A DNA stretch of 59,964 bases, taken from the NCBI RefSeq assembly GCF_000938255.1, contig NZ_JYMR01000054.1:1-59964 (forward strand), written 5' to 3'. Under the pieces are notes generated by a model that made no database searches, was not told the origin of the DNA, and saw only the letters and a program-made list of their open reading frames with translations. The position numbers were made by a program, and so were the translations under genes. Position 1 is the first letter of the stretch; each line of letters opens with the position of its first letter. Shown in pieces: positions 7,305 to 15,838 of the stretch. Source of the stretch: Bradyrhizobium sp. LTSP849 (GTDB taxonomy: Bacteria; Pseudomonadota; Alphaproteobacteria; Rhizobiales; Xanthobacteraceae).

Positions 7305-8396
7305 CTAAGAAATGGCTTTCCCTGAAACCTTGTCGAAAAGGTGTGTTCGCTCTAGATCAATGGCGACGTCTATAAAACGGTCCGGCGCCGCAGCGACGCC
7401 GACCTGCATCTGCGCCGTGAACGGAAATCCGCCTACGGTTCCAATCACGAGCGTATGCGGCCCGAGCGGCTCCACGTCTTTCACCATCAAGCGGACGGAT
7501 GAGCCCATCGGTGCATCCTGCCGGAGCACATGGTCGGGCCGTACGCCGAGCACAACGGGCTTGCCGACGCTCCCTGCATAGGCCGCCTCGCGGGACTTCG
7601 GCAAATTCAACGTCGTCCCCGACGGCTCGGTAAAGACCAGCGCGCCGTCGCGAGCGACAATCTCACCATGGATAAAATTCATGCTGGGTGCGCCCATGAA
7701 ACCCGCAACGAAGAGATTGCTGGGCTTCTCGTAGATCGTGATCGGATCAGCCGCCTGCTCGATCCGGCCGCGATTCATCACCACGACGCGATCCGCCATG
7801 GTCATCGCCTCGACCTGATCGTGCGTGACATAGACGATCGTCTTGGCGAGACGGCGATGCAGCGCCTTGATCTCGGTCCGCATCTCGATGCGGAGCTTGG
7901 CGTCGAGGTTTGACAATGGCTCGTCGAACAGAAACACGTCCGGGCTGCGCACGATGGCACGGCCGATCGCCACGCGCTGACGCTGCCCACCGGAGAGCTG
8001 TTTGGGCCTCCGGTCCAAGTATTGCTCAAGCTCGAGAACACGTGCCACGTCTTGGACTGCTTTCGCGATGCTGGCGCGTGAATCGCCCCGCACCTTCATG
8101 CCGTAACCGATGTTCTCCCCGACCGTCATATGCGGATAAAGCGCGTAGTTCTGGAACACCATTGCGCAATTGCGCAAGCCCGGGCGCAGCTTCGTCACGT
8201 CGCGGTTGCCGATGCGGATGTTTCCGCTGGTGGCGGCCTCCAGCCCTGCAATCATGCGTAACGTCGTGGTCTTGCCGCAGCCGGACGGGCCGACAAGCAC
8301 GACGAATTCCTCGTCGGCGACGTTCAGATCGAGCCCCTCGATGATCTTGTAGGGCCCATATGCCTTGCTGACGTTTTCGATCTCGACGTGCGCCAT
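7305..8396 (-). CDS. Sugar-type ABC transporter ATP-binding subunit (UgpC/MalK-like)
   Basis: 363 residues from the ATG at 8396 (site AAGGGA). Walker A is GPSGCGKTT (about 38-46), the Q loop is in MVFQNYALYPHMTVGENI, the signature is LSGGQRQRVAIGRA, and Walker B is VFLFDEPLSNLD. The C-terminal part has the TOBE-type GVRPDHV block of carbohydrate importers. Its partner binding-protein gene directly upstream is truncated and frameshifted, and no permeases are present. The ATPase is therefore probably an orphan, though MalK-type subunits can serve several transporters. Confidence 0.9.
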   Translation of the reverse strand: MAHVEIENVSKAYGPYKIIEGLDLNVADEEFVVLVGPSGCGKTTTLRMIAGLEAATSGNIRIGNRDVTKLRPGLRNCAMVFQNYALYPHMTVGENIGYGMKVRGDSRASIAKAVQDVARVLELEQYLDRRPKQLSGGQRQRVAIGRAIVRSPDVFLFDEPLSNLDAKLRIEMRTEIKALHRRLAKTIVYVTHDQVEAMTMADRVVVMNRGRIEQAADPITIYEKPSNLFVAGFMGAPSMNFIHGEIVARDGALVFTEPSGTTLNLPKSREAAYAGSVGKPVVLGVRPDHVLRQDAPMGSSVRLMVKDVEPLGPHTLVIGTVGGFPFTAQMQVGVAAAPDRFIDVAIDLERTHLFDKVSGKAIS

Positions 8397-8481
8397 GGAT
8401 TCCCTTTTCCGTCCCTCATATCGACGGCCAACAAAGCCCGGATGATGCTTACGCATCATCCGGGGCAGTCTCCGCAGGAAG

Positions 8482-9478
8482 CTAGTTCTTGGGCGGAAGA
8501 CCCATCGCTGCGCGATAGGCCGCCAATTGCTTCGCGCGGCCGAACTCGTCCGTCAGGCGATTCCATTCCTTCGCGACCGCGTCCAGCGCGGCCTGCGGCG
8601 TGGTCTGGCCAGCCAGCGCCTTGCCAAGCTCGATCTCCACAACCTCGGTGTAGGAGAAATAGCCGGGCAGACGCATGTCGAGCGCAACGTTCTTGCCGTT
8701 GATGGAGTCGGCCTGGGCGCCGAGATATTCCTTGGCTTCCGTCGGCGAGAATATCTTGCTCCACAACTCCAGATTCGTGGTGTGCGACTTGCGGTATGGG
8801 TTGACACCCGTGCCACCGGTAATCGCGGCCTGACCAGAGACTTCAGGGCTTGTCAGCGTCTTGACGAAATCCCATGCCGCCTGCTGGTTCTTGCCCACCT
8901 TTGGCACGGCAATCTGCCAGCCTCCGAACGCCATGAAGGGTGCCGGCAGCACTGCCGGAAACATGTCCCACTTCTTGGTCTTGGCGTTCCAGATCTCGTC
9001 AGAGCCGGGCAGCTGCGGAGCCCACCTTGCCGGAAATCTTCGACTGTTTGGGATCGGCAGCGATCACGCCAGTGTCGCCCCAGCCGATCGATTCCGCCAC
9101 CTGGCCACCGGCCACGGCGGCATTGACCTCGCCGAACGAGAAGTTCAGCGCATTGGGTGGGCCAAGCTTGGAAGCGCGAATGTATTCTTCCAATCCCTTC
9201 ACCCAGCCCGGATTGTTGATCTGGGCATCCATCGTTTCGGGATCGAAGAACATCGCGCCCGGATAGTTCGGGTTGTTGGTATAGGCCGCCGCGTGGCTGA
9301 AGAAGAACCAGAATTGCTGACCACCGCGACGGAAGGCTTCCGCCGTGCCCCAAAGTCCCTTGTCGGGGCGCTGGAAGAACTCCGCGATGTCGAGATATTG
9401 CTTCCAGGTCTTCGGCGGCGCGAGATCGTAACCGTATTTGGCCTTGAAAGCGTCAGGCAAAGCCCCGCCGATGCTCAC
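8482..9478 (-). pseudogene. Truncated, frameshifted sugar ABC substrate-binding protein
   Basis: Two abutting minus-strand frames together give the C-terminal two thirds of a family 1 extracellular solute-binding protein. The first (from about 9478) carries PKTWKQYLDIAEFF, GGQVAESIGWGDTGVIA and similar blocks. It ends at TGA 8999 after reading KVGSAAARL, whereas the expected PGSDEIWNAKTKKWD continues in the next frame, so one base was lost near 9016. The N terminus including the signal peptide is missing: homology stops at about 9480, where unrelated sequence begins. The ATPase gene follows. Confidence 0.85.
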
Positions 9479-10220
9479 CCAGGCTTATCCAATTCGTCTG
9501 CTTAACGACCGTTCCTGACACAGCCTGCGGCTTCGCTGTGTGCACTTTTGTGCTCGCAAAAGTGGTGCGGCGAAACAGTGTGATCGTTCGCGATACTAGC
9601 TGGGTCATTGATAAGGATGGTTGCCAGCCAGGCGCCGTTCGATCCCATGAAACAAAATCGATCTTCCAGCCATACATGTTTGGGAGAGTTCGATGCCAGC
9701 CGTGATAGCGCTTATAACTGGGATAATAATTTTTGCCGTTTTTCTCGTCGGCGTCGTTTGGGCTTTGTTTATTTTGGTTCCGTTTTACGCCTACGTAGGG
9801 GTGTCGGTGTTCCTGATATGGAGGAGCGCGCAAAAGCAAGCTGAGTTGGTGGCGGCGATACAGCGGGAAGCTCGAATACAACGATCCTTCAAGGATCAGG
9901 GAATGCGAGCTTGGACTGCGTCGATTGAAAAACGATAAGCGCAACGCTGATGAGCGGGAATAAAGTTTTTGATGTGCTTCTGGTCTCGCAAAATGCGGCG
10001 CGCGTCCCTTAAGGAAGTCCTGCAGCTCCCTGATTAGGTGCTCGGCGTTGTCAGAATTGATGATGACAACGAACGTTGTGTAGGTCGTGGATACCTCAAG
10101 GAAACCCATATCCTTTGGCCCGGACATCACGCGGGCGTCCTGGAAGACAACGTTGTTGTAGACATCCCGGTCTTCGTCGGCCTGCTTCTGTCGTTCTAAC
10201 TTTGAGGGTAGCTTGGCCAT
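9453..10220 (-). CDS. Hypothetical protein with a probably chimeric C terminus
   Basis: The ATG at 10220 has an excellent AAGGAGG site. The first 75 or so residues (MAKLPSKLERQKQADEDRDV, then a segment with YTTFVVIINSDNAEHLIREL) look like a genuine small protein. The rest, to the stop at 9453, is Arg/Ser-rich, lies antisense to the small gene at 9693-9938, and runs into the broken binding-protein gene. Most likely a protein of about 75-80 residues lost its stop when the region was rearranged. I do not recognise the N-terminal family. Confidence 0.45.
   Translation of the reverse strand: MAKLPSKLERQKQADEDRDVYNNVVFQDARVMSGPKDMGFLEVSTTYTTFVVIINSDNAEHLIRELQDFLKGRAPHFARPEAHQKLYSRSSALRLSFFNRRSPSSHSLILEGSLYSSFPLYRRHQLSLLLRAPPYQEHRHPYVGVKRNQNKQSPNDADEKNGKNYYPSYKRYHGWHRTLPNMYGWKIDFVSWDRTAPGWQPSLSMTQLVSRTITLFRRTTFASTKVHTAKPQAVSGTVVKQTNWISLGEHRRGFA
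9693..9938 (+). CDS. Small membrane protein, hypothetical
   Basis: 81 residues with a GGGAGAG site before the ATG. Residues about 4-45 are two closely spaced or one long hydrophobic stretch (IALITGIIIFAVFLVGVVWA, then a second span ending VSVFLIW). A basic, helical tail rich in Gln, Arg and Lys follows. It overlaps the doubtful C-terminal part of the minus-strand gene 9453-10220. No family is recognised. Confidence 0.55.
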   Translation: MPAVIALITGIIIFAVFLVGVVWALFILVPFYAYVGVSVFLIWRSAQKQAELVAAIQREARIQRSFKDQGMRAWTASIEKR

Positions 10221-10743
10221 GTGTCCCTCCTTGGGGAGTCACCTGAGGCGATCGACAGTCCGACTGCGATCAAGACGGCAGCTAAGGTCAAAACCTTAAG
10301 AAGCCGATACCAGAAAGGCGCAGTCATACAGCTGCAACGAGATTGGGTTCGCTTCGTTGCGACCCGCAGCCACCGGGGAGGCTGCTGATCTGACCAAGGG
10401 GCCTACAGTTGCCGGAAGACCGGGCGCGCAGGCCGCGTCAAAGAATAAAATGAATCCAAGAGCAAAATGTAATTACGGGCGGCTCGTGCCAGGCGGCATC
10501 AAGTCAAAGGGCCCTCAGCGTCGAACCGAGGGCCCTGCAATCGCGAGGGGTACATCCGCCCTCGGTCATATCACTCAGACAATTCGGGAAGCAAAGAGCG
10601 GTTCCTATAAGGTATCGGCTCCGAGAGTTGAGGATTGAACTCCGGCCCAGGTCGCCTATGATTGAGGCAGGTTGGCCAGTAGCAACCGACCGCCTGTCTT
10701 GTTCGTTCTTATGGGAATGAGGTCACACACGTCGAGGTACTAC
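10221..10743. other. Stretch without a supportable gene
   Basis: A 93-codon plus-strand frame at 10357-10638 lacks a ribosome site and family features, so I do not call it. One clean hairpin is present: GGGCCCTC at 10509-10516 and GAGGGCCC at 10528-10535. It has no T run and so is not an obvious intrinsic terminator. Confidence 0.4.
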
Positions 10744-10928
10744 ATGGGCAAAATCCGCTCAAACCAGACGATTTCCCCGTGGAAGTCGAAGACGAAAAGT
10801 TGAAAACACAGAAGGGCGAGCCGGTCGCCACCGCCGAAACAGAAGAGATTGCCGATCAGATCGCCGAAAAGCTCAACTAGCAAGCTGACCAAGAAGAACA
10901 GGACCGCTGGTCGGCTAAAAATTGTTAG
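10744..10928 (+). pseudogene. Decayed small acidic conserved protein
   Basis: An ATG at 10744 is followed, one base out of frame, by a continuous reading NPLKPDDFPVEVEDEKLKTQ, then GEPVATAETEEIADQIAEKL to a TAG at 10878. Past the TAG the same frame continues QADQEEQDRWSA to 10926. I recall small rhizobial proteins of this kind that start MAxNPLKPDDFPVEV and end DRWSA. On that basis one base was lost just after the start and one codon became a stop. The family recall is from memory and should be checked. Confidence 0.5.
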
Positions 10929-11100
10929 CGATTGGTTGCCTGAAGGCCCGCCAGCGTGAACCGGCCGCCTTTGATTTCATGATCTATCAACTCTCGCGGC
11001 CCGGCGCGGCTTTGTCCGGTGAGGCACGCCAGGCCTAACCATTCCCCGCTTCCCCCGTGAGGTTTGGCTAAGCCAGCCTACGCGTTATACGTGATACGTG

Positions 11101-11262
11101 TCAGCGGAGTGCTCCGTCGCCGCGCGGCAAAAGGCCCATTTTTCGCGCCACACGTTTGACGGACGCGATATACCTTTCAAGCTGGACAGCGATTTCGGCC
11201 GCCGTTGAGTCGAGCGTCTGCACCTCGGCTTCGGTCCATTGCTTAGGTTTGTGGTTTCGCAC
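11101..11262 (-). CDS. Small SANT/GcrA-like DNA-binding-type protein
   Basis: A 53-residue frame starting at GTG 11262, with GGAG about 8 nt upstream. It reads NHKPKQWTEAEVQTLDSTAA, then EIAVQLERYIASVKRVARKM. The Trp-Thr-x2-Glu-Val opening followed by an AAxIAxxL helix resembles the short SANT/Myb-like or GcrA-N-like proteins common in alphaproteobacteria, which use a helix-turn-helix of this shape. It is too short for a firm call, and the non-ATG start is inferred. Confidence 0.5.
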   Translation of the reverse strand: MRNHKPKQWTEAEVQTLDSTAAEIAVQLERYIASVKRVARKMGLLPRGDGALR

Positions 11263-11334
11263 GCGCCCAGCTCCGATTCGCGCGCTTCGATCCCGCCCCG
11301 CTGGGGTAAATGGCCAGTCAGTGCAATATTAAAC

Positions 11335-11363
11335 AAAAAAGCCCCGGACGATGCCGGGGCTTT
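11335..11363 (-). terminator. Intrinsic terminator of the porin gene
   Basis: GCCCCGG (11341-11347) and CCGGGGC (11354-11360) form a 7-bp GC stem with a 6-base loop. On the minus strand the stem is followed by six T residues. It sits 23 nt past the porin stop, as expected for Rho-independent termination. Confidence 0.9.
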
Positions 11364-11385
11364 GATGTCTCAGATCGAGATCAGA

Positions 11386-12201
11386 TCAGTACTTCGCGAC
11401 CAGCGGGGCGCCGCCCCAGTTGAAGCGATAGACCAGCTCGCTGCGCACGCTGTGCTCGCGGAACTTCTGGGTCTCCGTGACGCCAGTCGGCAAGCCAGCG
11501 GGAAGCGTGTTGATCGAAACGTTCGACCGGTCGAACTCCGAATAACGATATTCGGTCTTCCAGAACAGGCCGGGGAGGAAGGTCGTCAGGGCATATTCGT
11601 CACCGGTCCCGATGAACCAGCCACCCTTGGTCGTTCCAGGCAACGTGGCAACGCCAACGCCCGGGGCAAAGAAGCTGGACAAAGTCGTCGACTTCCAGTG
11701 GGCCTGCGTATAGCCGCCCGAGACGTAGGTCAGCAACGCGGGCGTAATCAGGTAACCGACGCGGGCACCCGCGGACCACTGCCAATCCTGCTTCTGCGAT
11801 CCAACAAGTGACGGGCCAAAGGTGCCGCCGGTCGAAATGTCGCCCCTCACATCCATGTAGTCGTAGTCAGCGAAGCCGCCAATGACCCAGTTCGTACCCG
11901 CGAACTGATAATCACAACCGCCTTGGACCGTTGCGAGCCAGCCGTCTGCGCCCGTCGACAGATTGGGGCCGAGGGAAGTGCCGGGAGCAAAACCGGTAAG
12001 CGCAAGGCTGTTGGAGATATCGTTGTGATCGTTCTTCGTCATGGCAGCGCCGCCACCGGCACCGACGTAGCAGCCGGTCCAGTTGACGGCCGGAGCCATG
12101 GCCACCGGAGCCTTGGTGTAGGGACGGGCGCCCAGGTCAGCGGCCGAAGCCGTGCCGGTCATCGCGGCGACTGCCGTCAGAGCCATCAAAAACTTATTCA
12201 T
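11386..12201 (-). CDS. Outer-membrane beta-barrel protein (RopB/Omp31-like porin)
   Basis: 271 residues from the ATG at 12201. The signal peptide MNKFLMALTAVAAMTGTASA ends in an ASA cleavage site. The mature part opens with the Pro/Ala-rich linker and NWTGCYVGAGGG, as in Omp25/Omp31/RopB proteins. Alternating beta-strand segments follow, and the protein ends with ELVYRFNWGGAPLVAKY, whose aromatic end is typical of barrel insertion. It is probably an abundant surface protein. It is monocistronic, with its own terminator, and is divergent from the gene at 12304. An earlier in-frame ATG would destroy the signal peptide. Confidence 0.9.
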   Translation of the reverse strand: MNKFLMALTAVAAMTGTASAADLGARPYTKAPVAMAPAVNWTGCYVGAGGGAAMTKNDHNDISNSLALTGFAPGTSLGPNLSTGADGWLATVQGGCDYQFAGTNWVIGGFADYDYMDVRGDISTGGTFGPSLVGSQKQDWQWSAGARVGYLITPALLTYVSGGYTQAHWKSTTLSSFFAPGVGVATLPGTTKGGWFIGTGDEYALTTFLPGLFWKTEYRYSEFDRSNVSINTLPAGLPTGVTETQKFREHSVRSELVYRFNWGGAPLVAKY

Positions 12202-12303
12202 TTCAAATCCCCAAGCTGAGTGCGTCGATGTCTCAAGTAATCTAACTGGAAAGGCCAAAAATGCTGTAACCCGAGGGCCACAGTCCCGGGCAATCGATGG
12301 GCG

Positions 12304-12933
12304 ATGCTGGCTAGCAACAAGGCAATCCTGGCTGAATTATTCCGCGACAACCCAGCGGCAATAGCTACCTATCTTACTGAAAAAATGAGAAAAAATGACT
12401 TCGATTCCGCTCGGATGAGTCTCAGCCTCGTTATTCAGGCTCAAAACGTGCAGATGTTAGCGCGCGACGCCGGTCTAAGGCGGGACACCCTATACAAAAC
12501 GTTTGGAGGCCGAACCGACCCTCAGCTCAGCCGAGTCCTTAGGCTCTTCGATGCGCTCAACGTACAAGCCTGCGTGGTGCCGGCGGGTTCTTCTGACGTG
12601 CAGAGGGGGTCCAGCTGGATCACCCTCGATGCACCCAAAACGTTCGCAAAGCGACTAACTCAGGCCTTCGCCGGCAACGGTTTCGACGAGGCAGTCCTTG
12701 CATTGCGAGAAGCCGCGTTGTCTCAAAATGTCTCCGCGCTGGCGCGCGCCTCAGGCATTCCGCGAAGAACAATCTACAGGACATTCGGCGGGACCGTGGA
12801 TCCTCAGCTGAGTCGAATTTTGAAGCTCCTCGCGGGGATGCAACTTCGGTTCGACGTCGTTGCCCTTCCGCACAGACCGAGGCCAACGCGTCCCAAACTC
12901 GGTCGACCGTCAAAATCAAAGCTCTTTGACTAG
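12304..12933 (+). CDS. Two-domain HI1420-type antitoxin-like DNA-binding protein, orphan
   Basis: 209 residues made of two related halves. Each ends with the antidote helix-turn-helix: NVQMLARDAGLRRDTLYKTF plus GGRTDPQLSRVLRL (about 58-92), and NVSALARASGIPRRTIYRTF plus GGTVDPQLSRILKL (about 141-175). The first half also has the usual N-terminal DNPAAIATYL. Normal addiction-module antidotes have one copy in about 100 residues and lie next to a RelE-like toxin. No toxin gene is adjacent here. It may be a tandem duplication turned into a stand-alone regulator. A basic tail (RPTRPKLGRPSKSK) resembles an AT-hook. Confidence 0.75.
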   Translation: MLASNKAILAELFRDNPAAIATYLTEKMRKNDFDSARMSLSLVIQAQNVQMLARDAGLRRDTLYKTFGGRTDPQLSRVLRLFDALNVQACVVPAGSSDVQRGSSWITLDAPKTFAKRLTQAFAGNGFDEAVLALREAALSQNVSALARASGIPRRTIYRTFGGTVDPQLSRILKLLAGMQLRFDVVALPHRPRPTRPKLGRPSKSKLFD

Positions 12934-13168
12934 CCAGTCGCGCAGGGTTGTTGCAAAGGATTCGCAGGGTGCGCGTTCGAATACGAAGTGATAGGCCCGC
13001 CAGCGTAAACGACGCTGTTTCTCTTGCAGGAACGCACGACCGCACTGCGTTCTGGCAACTAGAAACACTTAGCAACACATGCGCCAATGCGTAGTTCTGC
13101 AACCCGTGCTTCAATAGGTTAGTGGTCCTGCCAGCCCCGGACCGCTGAGGCTTCTTCGGAAGCAAAAA
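12934..13168. other. Non-coding stretch after the antitoxin-like gene
   Basis: No frame here has a convincing start, ribosome site or family features. The DNA leads into two GC-rich hairpins at 13169-13199 and 13300-13323. Confidence 0.3.
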
Positions 13169-13199
13169 CGCCGCCCGCTTAAATGTATCGCGGGCGGCG
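13169..13199 (-). terminator. GC-rich hairpin with T run on the minus strand
   Basis: CGCCGCCCGC (13169-13178) and GCGGGCGGCG (13190-13199) are perfect 10-base arms. On the minus strand they are followed by five T residues. It would end transcripts arriving from the truncated minus-strand gene at 13396-13638. Confidence 0.7.
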
Positions 13200-13299
13200 G
13201 CCTTCCAGCCCCGGAGGGGATGATGCAAAACCCCGGCGATCATTAGTCTGAATAGACTAGGCGAAGGTTCAACCGCAGAAGGACCCTCATCAACGGGCC

Positions 13300-13323
13300 G
13301 CCCGCCAGCACGAACCGGCGGGC
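13300..13323. repeat. Short inverted repeat (hairpin)
   Basis: GCCCGCC (13300-13306) and GGCGGGC (13317-13323) can pair around a 10-base loop. There is no T run, and its role is unclear. Confidence 0.4.
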
Positions 13324-13395
13324 ATCCTGTGATCTGTACAGTACTATACGGTCACCCGTGAAATCCGCTGTCACAGATCGTTGCGGAGGTTGAGC

Positions 13396-13638
13396 TCACG
13401 ACCACAAGTTCTCCGAAACAATCTCGGCGCGCGACATGGTCCCGTCGAGATAAGCTGGCGCGTCGAGAGGCAGCGGCGTGCGAATGTCGCCGTATGCCTT
13501 TATCGGATTTTCTTTGTTGTAGGCGGCGACGATGCGCTTCGCACAAGCCGGGACGCCGGCACGATCGACGCGGCGCTCGGAAAGTTCGATCCAAAGATCA
13601 CCTACAATATCTTCGCGGGCGCTTTTAGCGCGGCGTGA
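13396..13638 (-). pseudogene. C-terminal part of an unrecognised gene, 5' end lost at an IS boundary
   Basis: On the minus strand 81 codons read SAREDIVGDLWIELSERRVD, then AAYNKENPIKAYGDIRTPL, and end SENLWS at TGA 13396. The frame has no start codon and meets a stop a few bases inside the IS end at 13639. It is a gene 3' part cut by the insertion. Composition looks genuinely coding. I do not recognise the family, and I cannot show that the N-terminal part survives on the other side at 15373. Confidence 0.5.
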
Positions 13639-15372
13639 GTGTCAATCGGCTTGCAAAATTTTGGACGCCGATCCCCCGGCTTAGGGGGTCAATATTGGGC
13701 TCTGACTCACTTTTGATGAAGTTCGAGCGCCGGCTCGCGTTGGTTTCACAAAGGAATCAACATAATGCAGCGAGCCCTACGTCCGTCGGCCCTGGTCCCT
13801 CGCGGGTTTGACGTGGAGAGTGCCTTGTGTGACGGCGCCACGACGGTGATCACCGTGCGTCCCACGAGTGGCACGAGCCTCTGTCCCGGATGCGAAGTTA
13901 GTTCAAGGCGAATCCATAGCCGATATCAGCGCCGCTTAACCGATCTGCCGCTGGCGGGGCGGCGGGTTCGGCTTATCGTTGTGGCGCGCCGCTTCCGCTG
14001 TGACACTGTTCTGTGTGATCGACGTATTTTCACCGAGCGCTTCGATGGCCACGTCCTGGCGCCGTGGGCGCGGCGAACGGCGCGGCTCGATCTGGTCGTC
14101 CATCACCTTGGCCTTGCCTTGGGTGGCCGTCCAGCGGCGAGTTTTGCCCGTCGCCTTATGCTGCCCGTGAGTAATGACACGTTGCTCCGGGTCGTTCGAA
14201 GACGCGGGTGTCCGCCCTTTGCTGCACCGAGCGTTATCGGTATCGATGACTGGGCTTGGCGGCGCAATCAGCGGTACGGAACAATCATCTGTGACCTTGA
14301 GCGGCGACGACCAATCGCTCTGTTACCGGACAGAGAGCCAGCTACTGCGCAGTCGTGGCTCGTGGGGCAACCGCAAATTGCTGTGGTCGCGCGCGACCGC
14401 GGCGGCAGTTACGCCCTTGCTGTAGGGCAGGCACTCCCGCACGCCACCCAAGTCGCGGACCGTTGGCATCTGATGGAGAACGCAAGCCACGCCTTCCTCG
14501 ATGCGGTCCGCAAATCCATGCGCCAGATTCGTACCGCGGTCGGCGCCGCCACCATAAATCCCGCCTTGCTGACCGCCGCCGAGCGCATCCAGTACGAGGG
14601 CTATCTACGGCGGGAGGATACCAACGCGGCAATCCTCAAACAGGCTGAGACGGGCGTCTCTATAAAGGAGATCGTACGGCTTACCGGACACAGCCGGGGC
14701 CTCGTCCGCAAAGTGCTGCGAGGTCAACGAACCGATGTGTTTAGAGTGCGCGAGAGTTCTCTCGAACATCACCTGTCGTGGCTTGATGTCCAGTGGGCTA
14801 CTGGTCGTCACAACGGTGCAGATTTGTGGCGTCGCCTCAAGGTGCGGGGCTTTAGGGGGTCGGAGCGCGTTGTTAGAGAATGGGCGACACGCCGTCGGCG
14901 CGCCGAGACACCGGATGCTCATAGCCTACAGCGCGTGCCATCCGCCAGAACTATCGCTCGCTTGATGACAAATGGCCGCGATACGCTATCAAAGTCTGAG
15001 ACCGTCACCATTGCGGCGATCGAGCAAGGCGTACCTCTCCTGGTGGAAGCTCGAAAGGTCATCACCGCTTTCCACACGATGATCCGCAAGAAGGCCTACG
15101 CAGATCTAGACCCATGGCTGGAACGAGCATGCACAGGCCTCGTCGCGTCCTTCGCCAACGGCGTCACCAAAGACAAGGCCGCCATCACCGCCGCGATCAC
15201 AACGTCTTGGTCCAACGGACAGACCGAGGGACAGATCACAAAGCTTAAGCTCGTCAAACGTCAGATGTACGGGCGCGCCAAGCTCGACCTGCTGCAGGCC
15301 CGCCTCATCGGTGCTACATGACACGGCTGCACCAAAATTGCGTCAGAGCCAAATTTGCAGGCCGATTGACAC
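13639..15372 (+). mobile_element. ISL3-family insertion sequence inside older IS ends
   Basis: Two nested inverted pairs are visible. The inner pair, GGCTCTGAC-type ends at 13698 and 15350 (about 17 of 21 bases match), bounds a 1.65-kb ISL3-like unit with one transposase. Outside it, GTGTCAATCGGCTTGCAAA at 13639 faces GTGTCAATCGGCCTGCAAA read backwards from 15372. The outer left arm contains GGGGGTCAATATT-type sequence like the ends of IS21-type elements. No target duplication is evident at either boundary. The likeliest history is an ISL3 copy inserted into, or replacing the interior of, another element. Confidence 0.75.
13765..15321 (+). CDS. ISL3-family transposase
   Basis: 518 residues, full length for ISL3 transposases. 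The N-terminal zinc-binding part has CPGC near residue 40 followed by spaced basic residues and a second Cys pair (CDTVLCDRR). The DDE nuclease core begins with SVIGIDDWAWRRNQRYGTI, and the second carboxylate is in TQVADRWHLMENAS. The C-terminal glutamate is in NGQTEGQITKLKLVKRQMYG. All core segments are present and the frame is intact, so the element may still be active. Confidence 0.93.
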   Translation: MQRALRPSALVPRGFDVESALCDGATTVITVRPTSGTSLCPGCEVSSRRIHSRYQRRLTDLPLAGRRVRLIVVARRFRCDTVLCDRRIFTERFDGHVLAPWARRTARLDLVVHHLGLALGGRPAASFARRLMLPVSNDTLLRVVRRRGCPPFAAPSVIGIDDWAWRRNQRYGTIICDLERRRPIALLPDREPATAQSWLVGQPQIAVVARDRGGSYALAVGQALPHATQVADRWHLMENASHAFLDAVRKSMRQIRTAVGAATINPALLTAAERIQYEGYLRREDTNAAILKQAETGVSIKEIVRLTGHSRGLVRKVLRGQRTDVFRVRESSLEHHLSWLDVQWATGRHNGADLWRRLKVRGFRGSERVVREWATRRRRAETPDAHSLQRVPSARTIARLMTNGRDTLSKSETVTIAAIEQGVPLLVEARKVITAFHTMIRKKAYADLDPWLERACTGLVASFANGVTKDKAAITAAITTSWSNGQTEGQITKLKLVKRQMYGRAKLDLLQARLIGAT

Positions 15373-15425
15373 GTTCACGGGCATGTGCGTGCATCGCGGC
15401 GAAACGGGCGTGCGATATTGGCGGC

Positions 15426-15629
15426 CTAAGGTCGCCTTTTAGCCTGTAAGCGATAGTTTGTTGTGAGAGGATCTCCTGACCGAGTTCGGCGAACCTTGCG
15501 CGCACCGCGATGCTCGATGCCGCCTACGAATCGGGTATCCAGGGCCGCCGCATGCGCCAAGGCTTCCTGTGTGAGGCCGCGCGCCTTGCGGTTGTTCGCC
15601 TCAGGCCCGACAATCATTTTTCCGGCCAT
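15426..15629 (-). pseudogene. Degraded XRE helix-turn-helix gene remnant
   Basis: The start reads MIVGPEANNRKARGLTQEAL, then AHAAALDTRFVGGIEH, a clear XRE-type helix-turn-helix with the GLTQEALA core. After about residue 40 the expected ARNPSxAVL continuation is replaced by Arg-rich text (GARKVRRTR), and another frame takes over to the left. It is probably a broken small regulator beside the IS. The 209 nt from 15630 to 15838 hold only the upstream region of the hydrolase. Confidence 0.45.
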
Positions 15630-15838
15630 CTAAAGTGCGGCCCGGGGTGACAGCATTCATCTGAAGCGAGGATTTTGACATAACTTAAAGTCGAATGTAC
15701 GCACTCTGGTGGAAAATTCACCAAAAATGGATCAGAGTCGATTTTTCTGCCGCATTTTTTTGACGTACATCTTCCCGATCGTTGCGCCATGATAGGCCAA
15801 TCGTCGTATCGCGATCGTTTCCGATGTGGAGGCCGTTA

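Noticed and set aside
10357..10638. 93-codon plus-strand frame as a gene
   Set aside because: No ribosome site, no recognisable motif, and a strong hairpin inside; too weak to call.
13381..13638. 85-codon plus-strand frame as a gene
   Set aside because: The opposite strand gives a better protein-like sequence over the same bases, and the plus frame ends right at the IS boundary.
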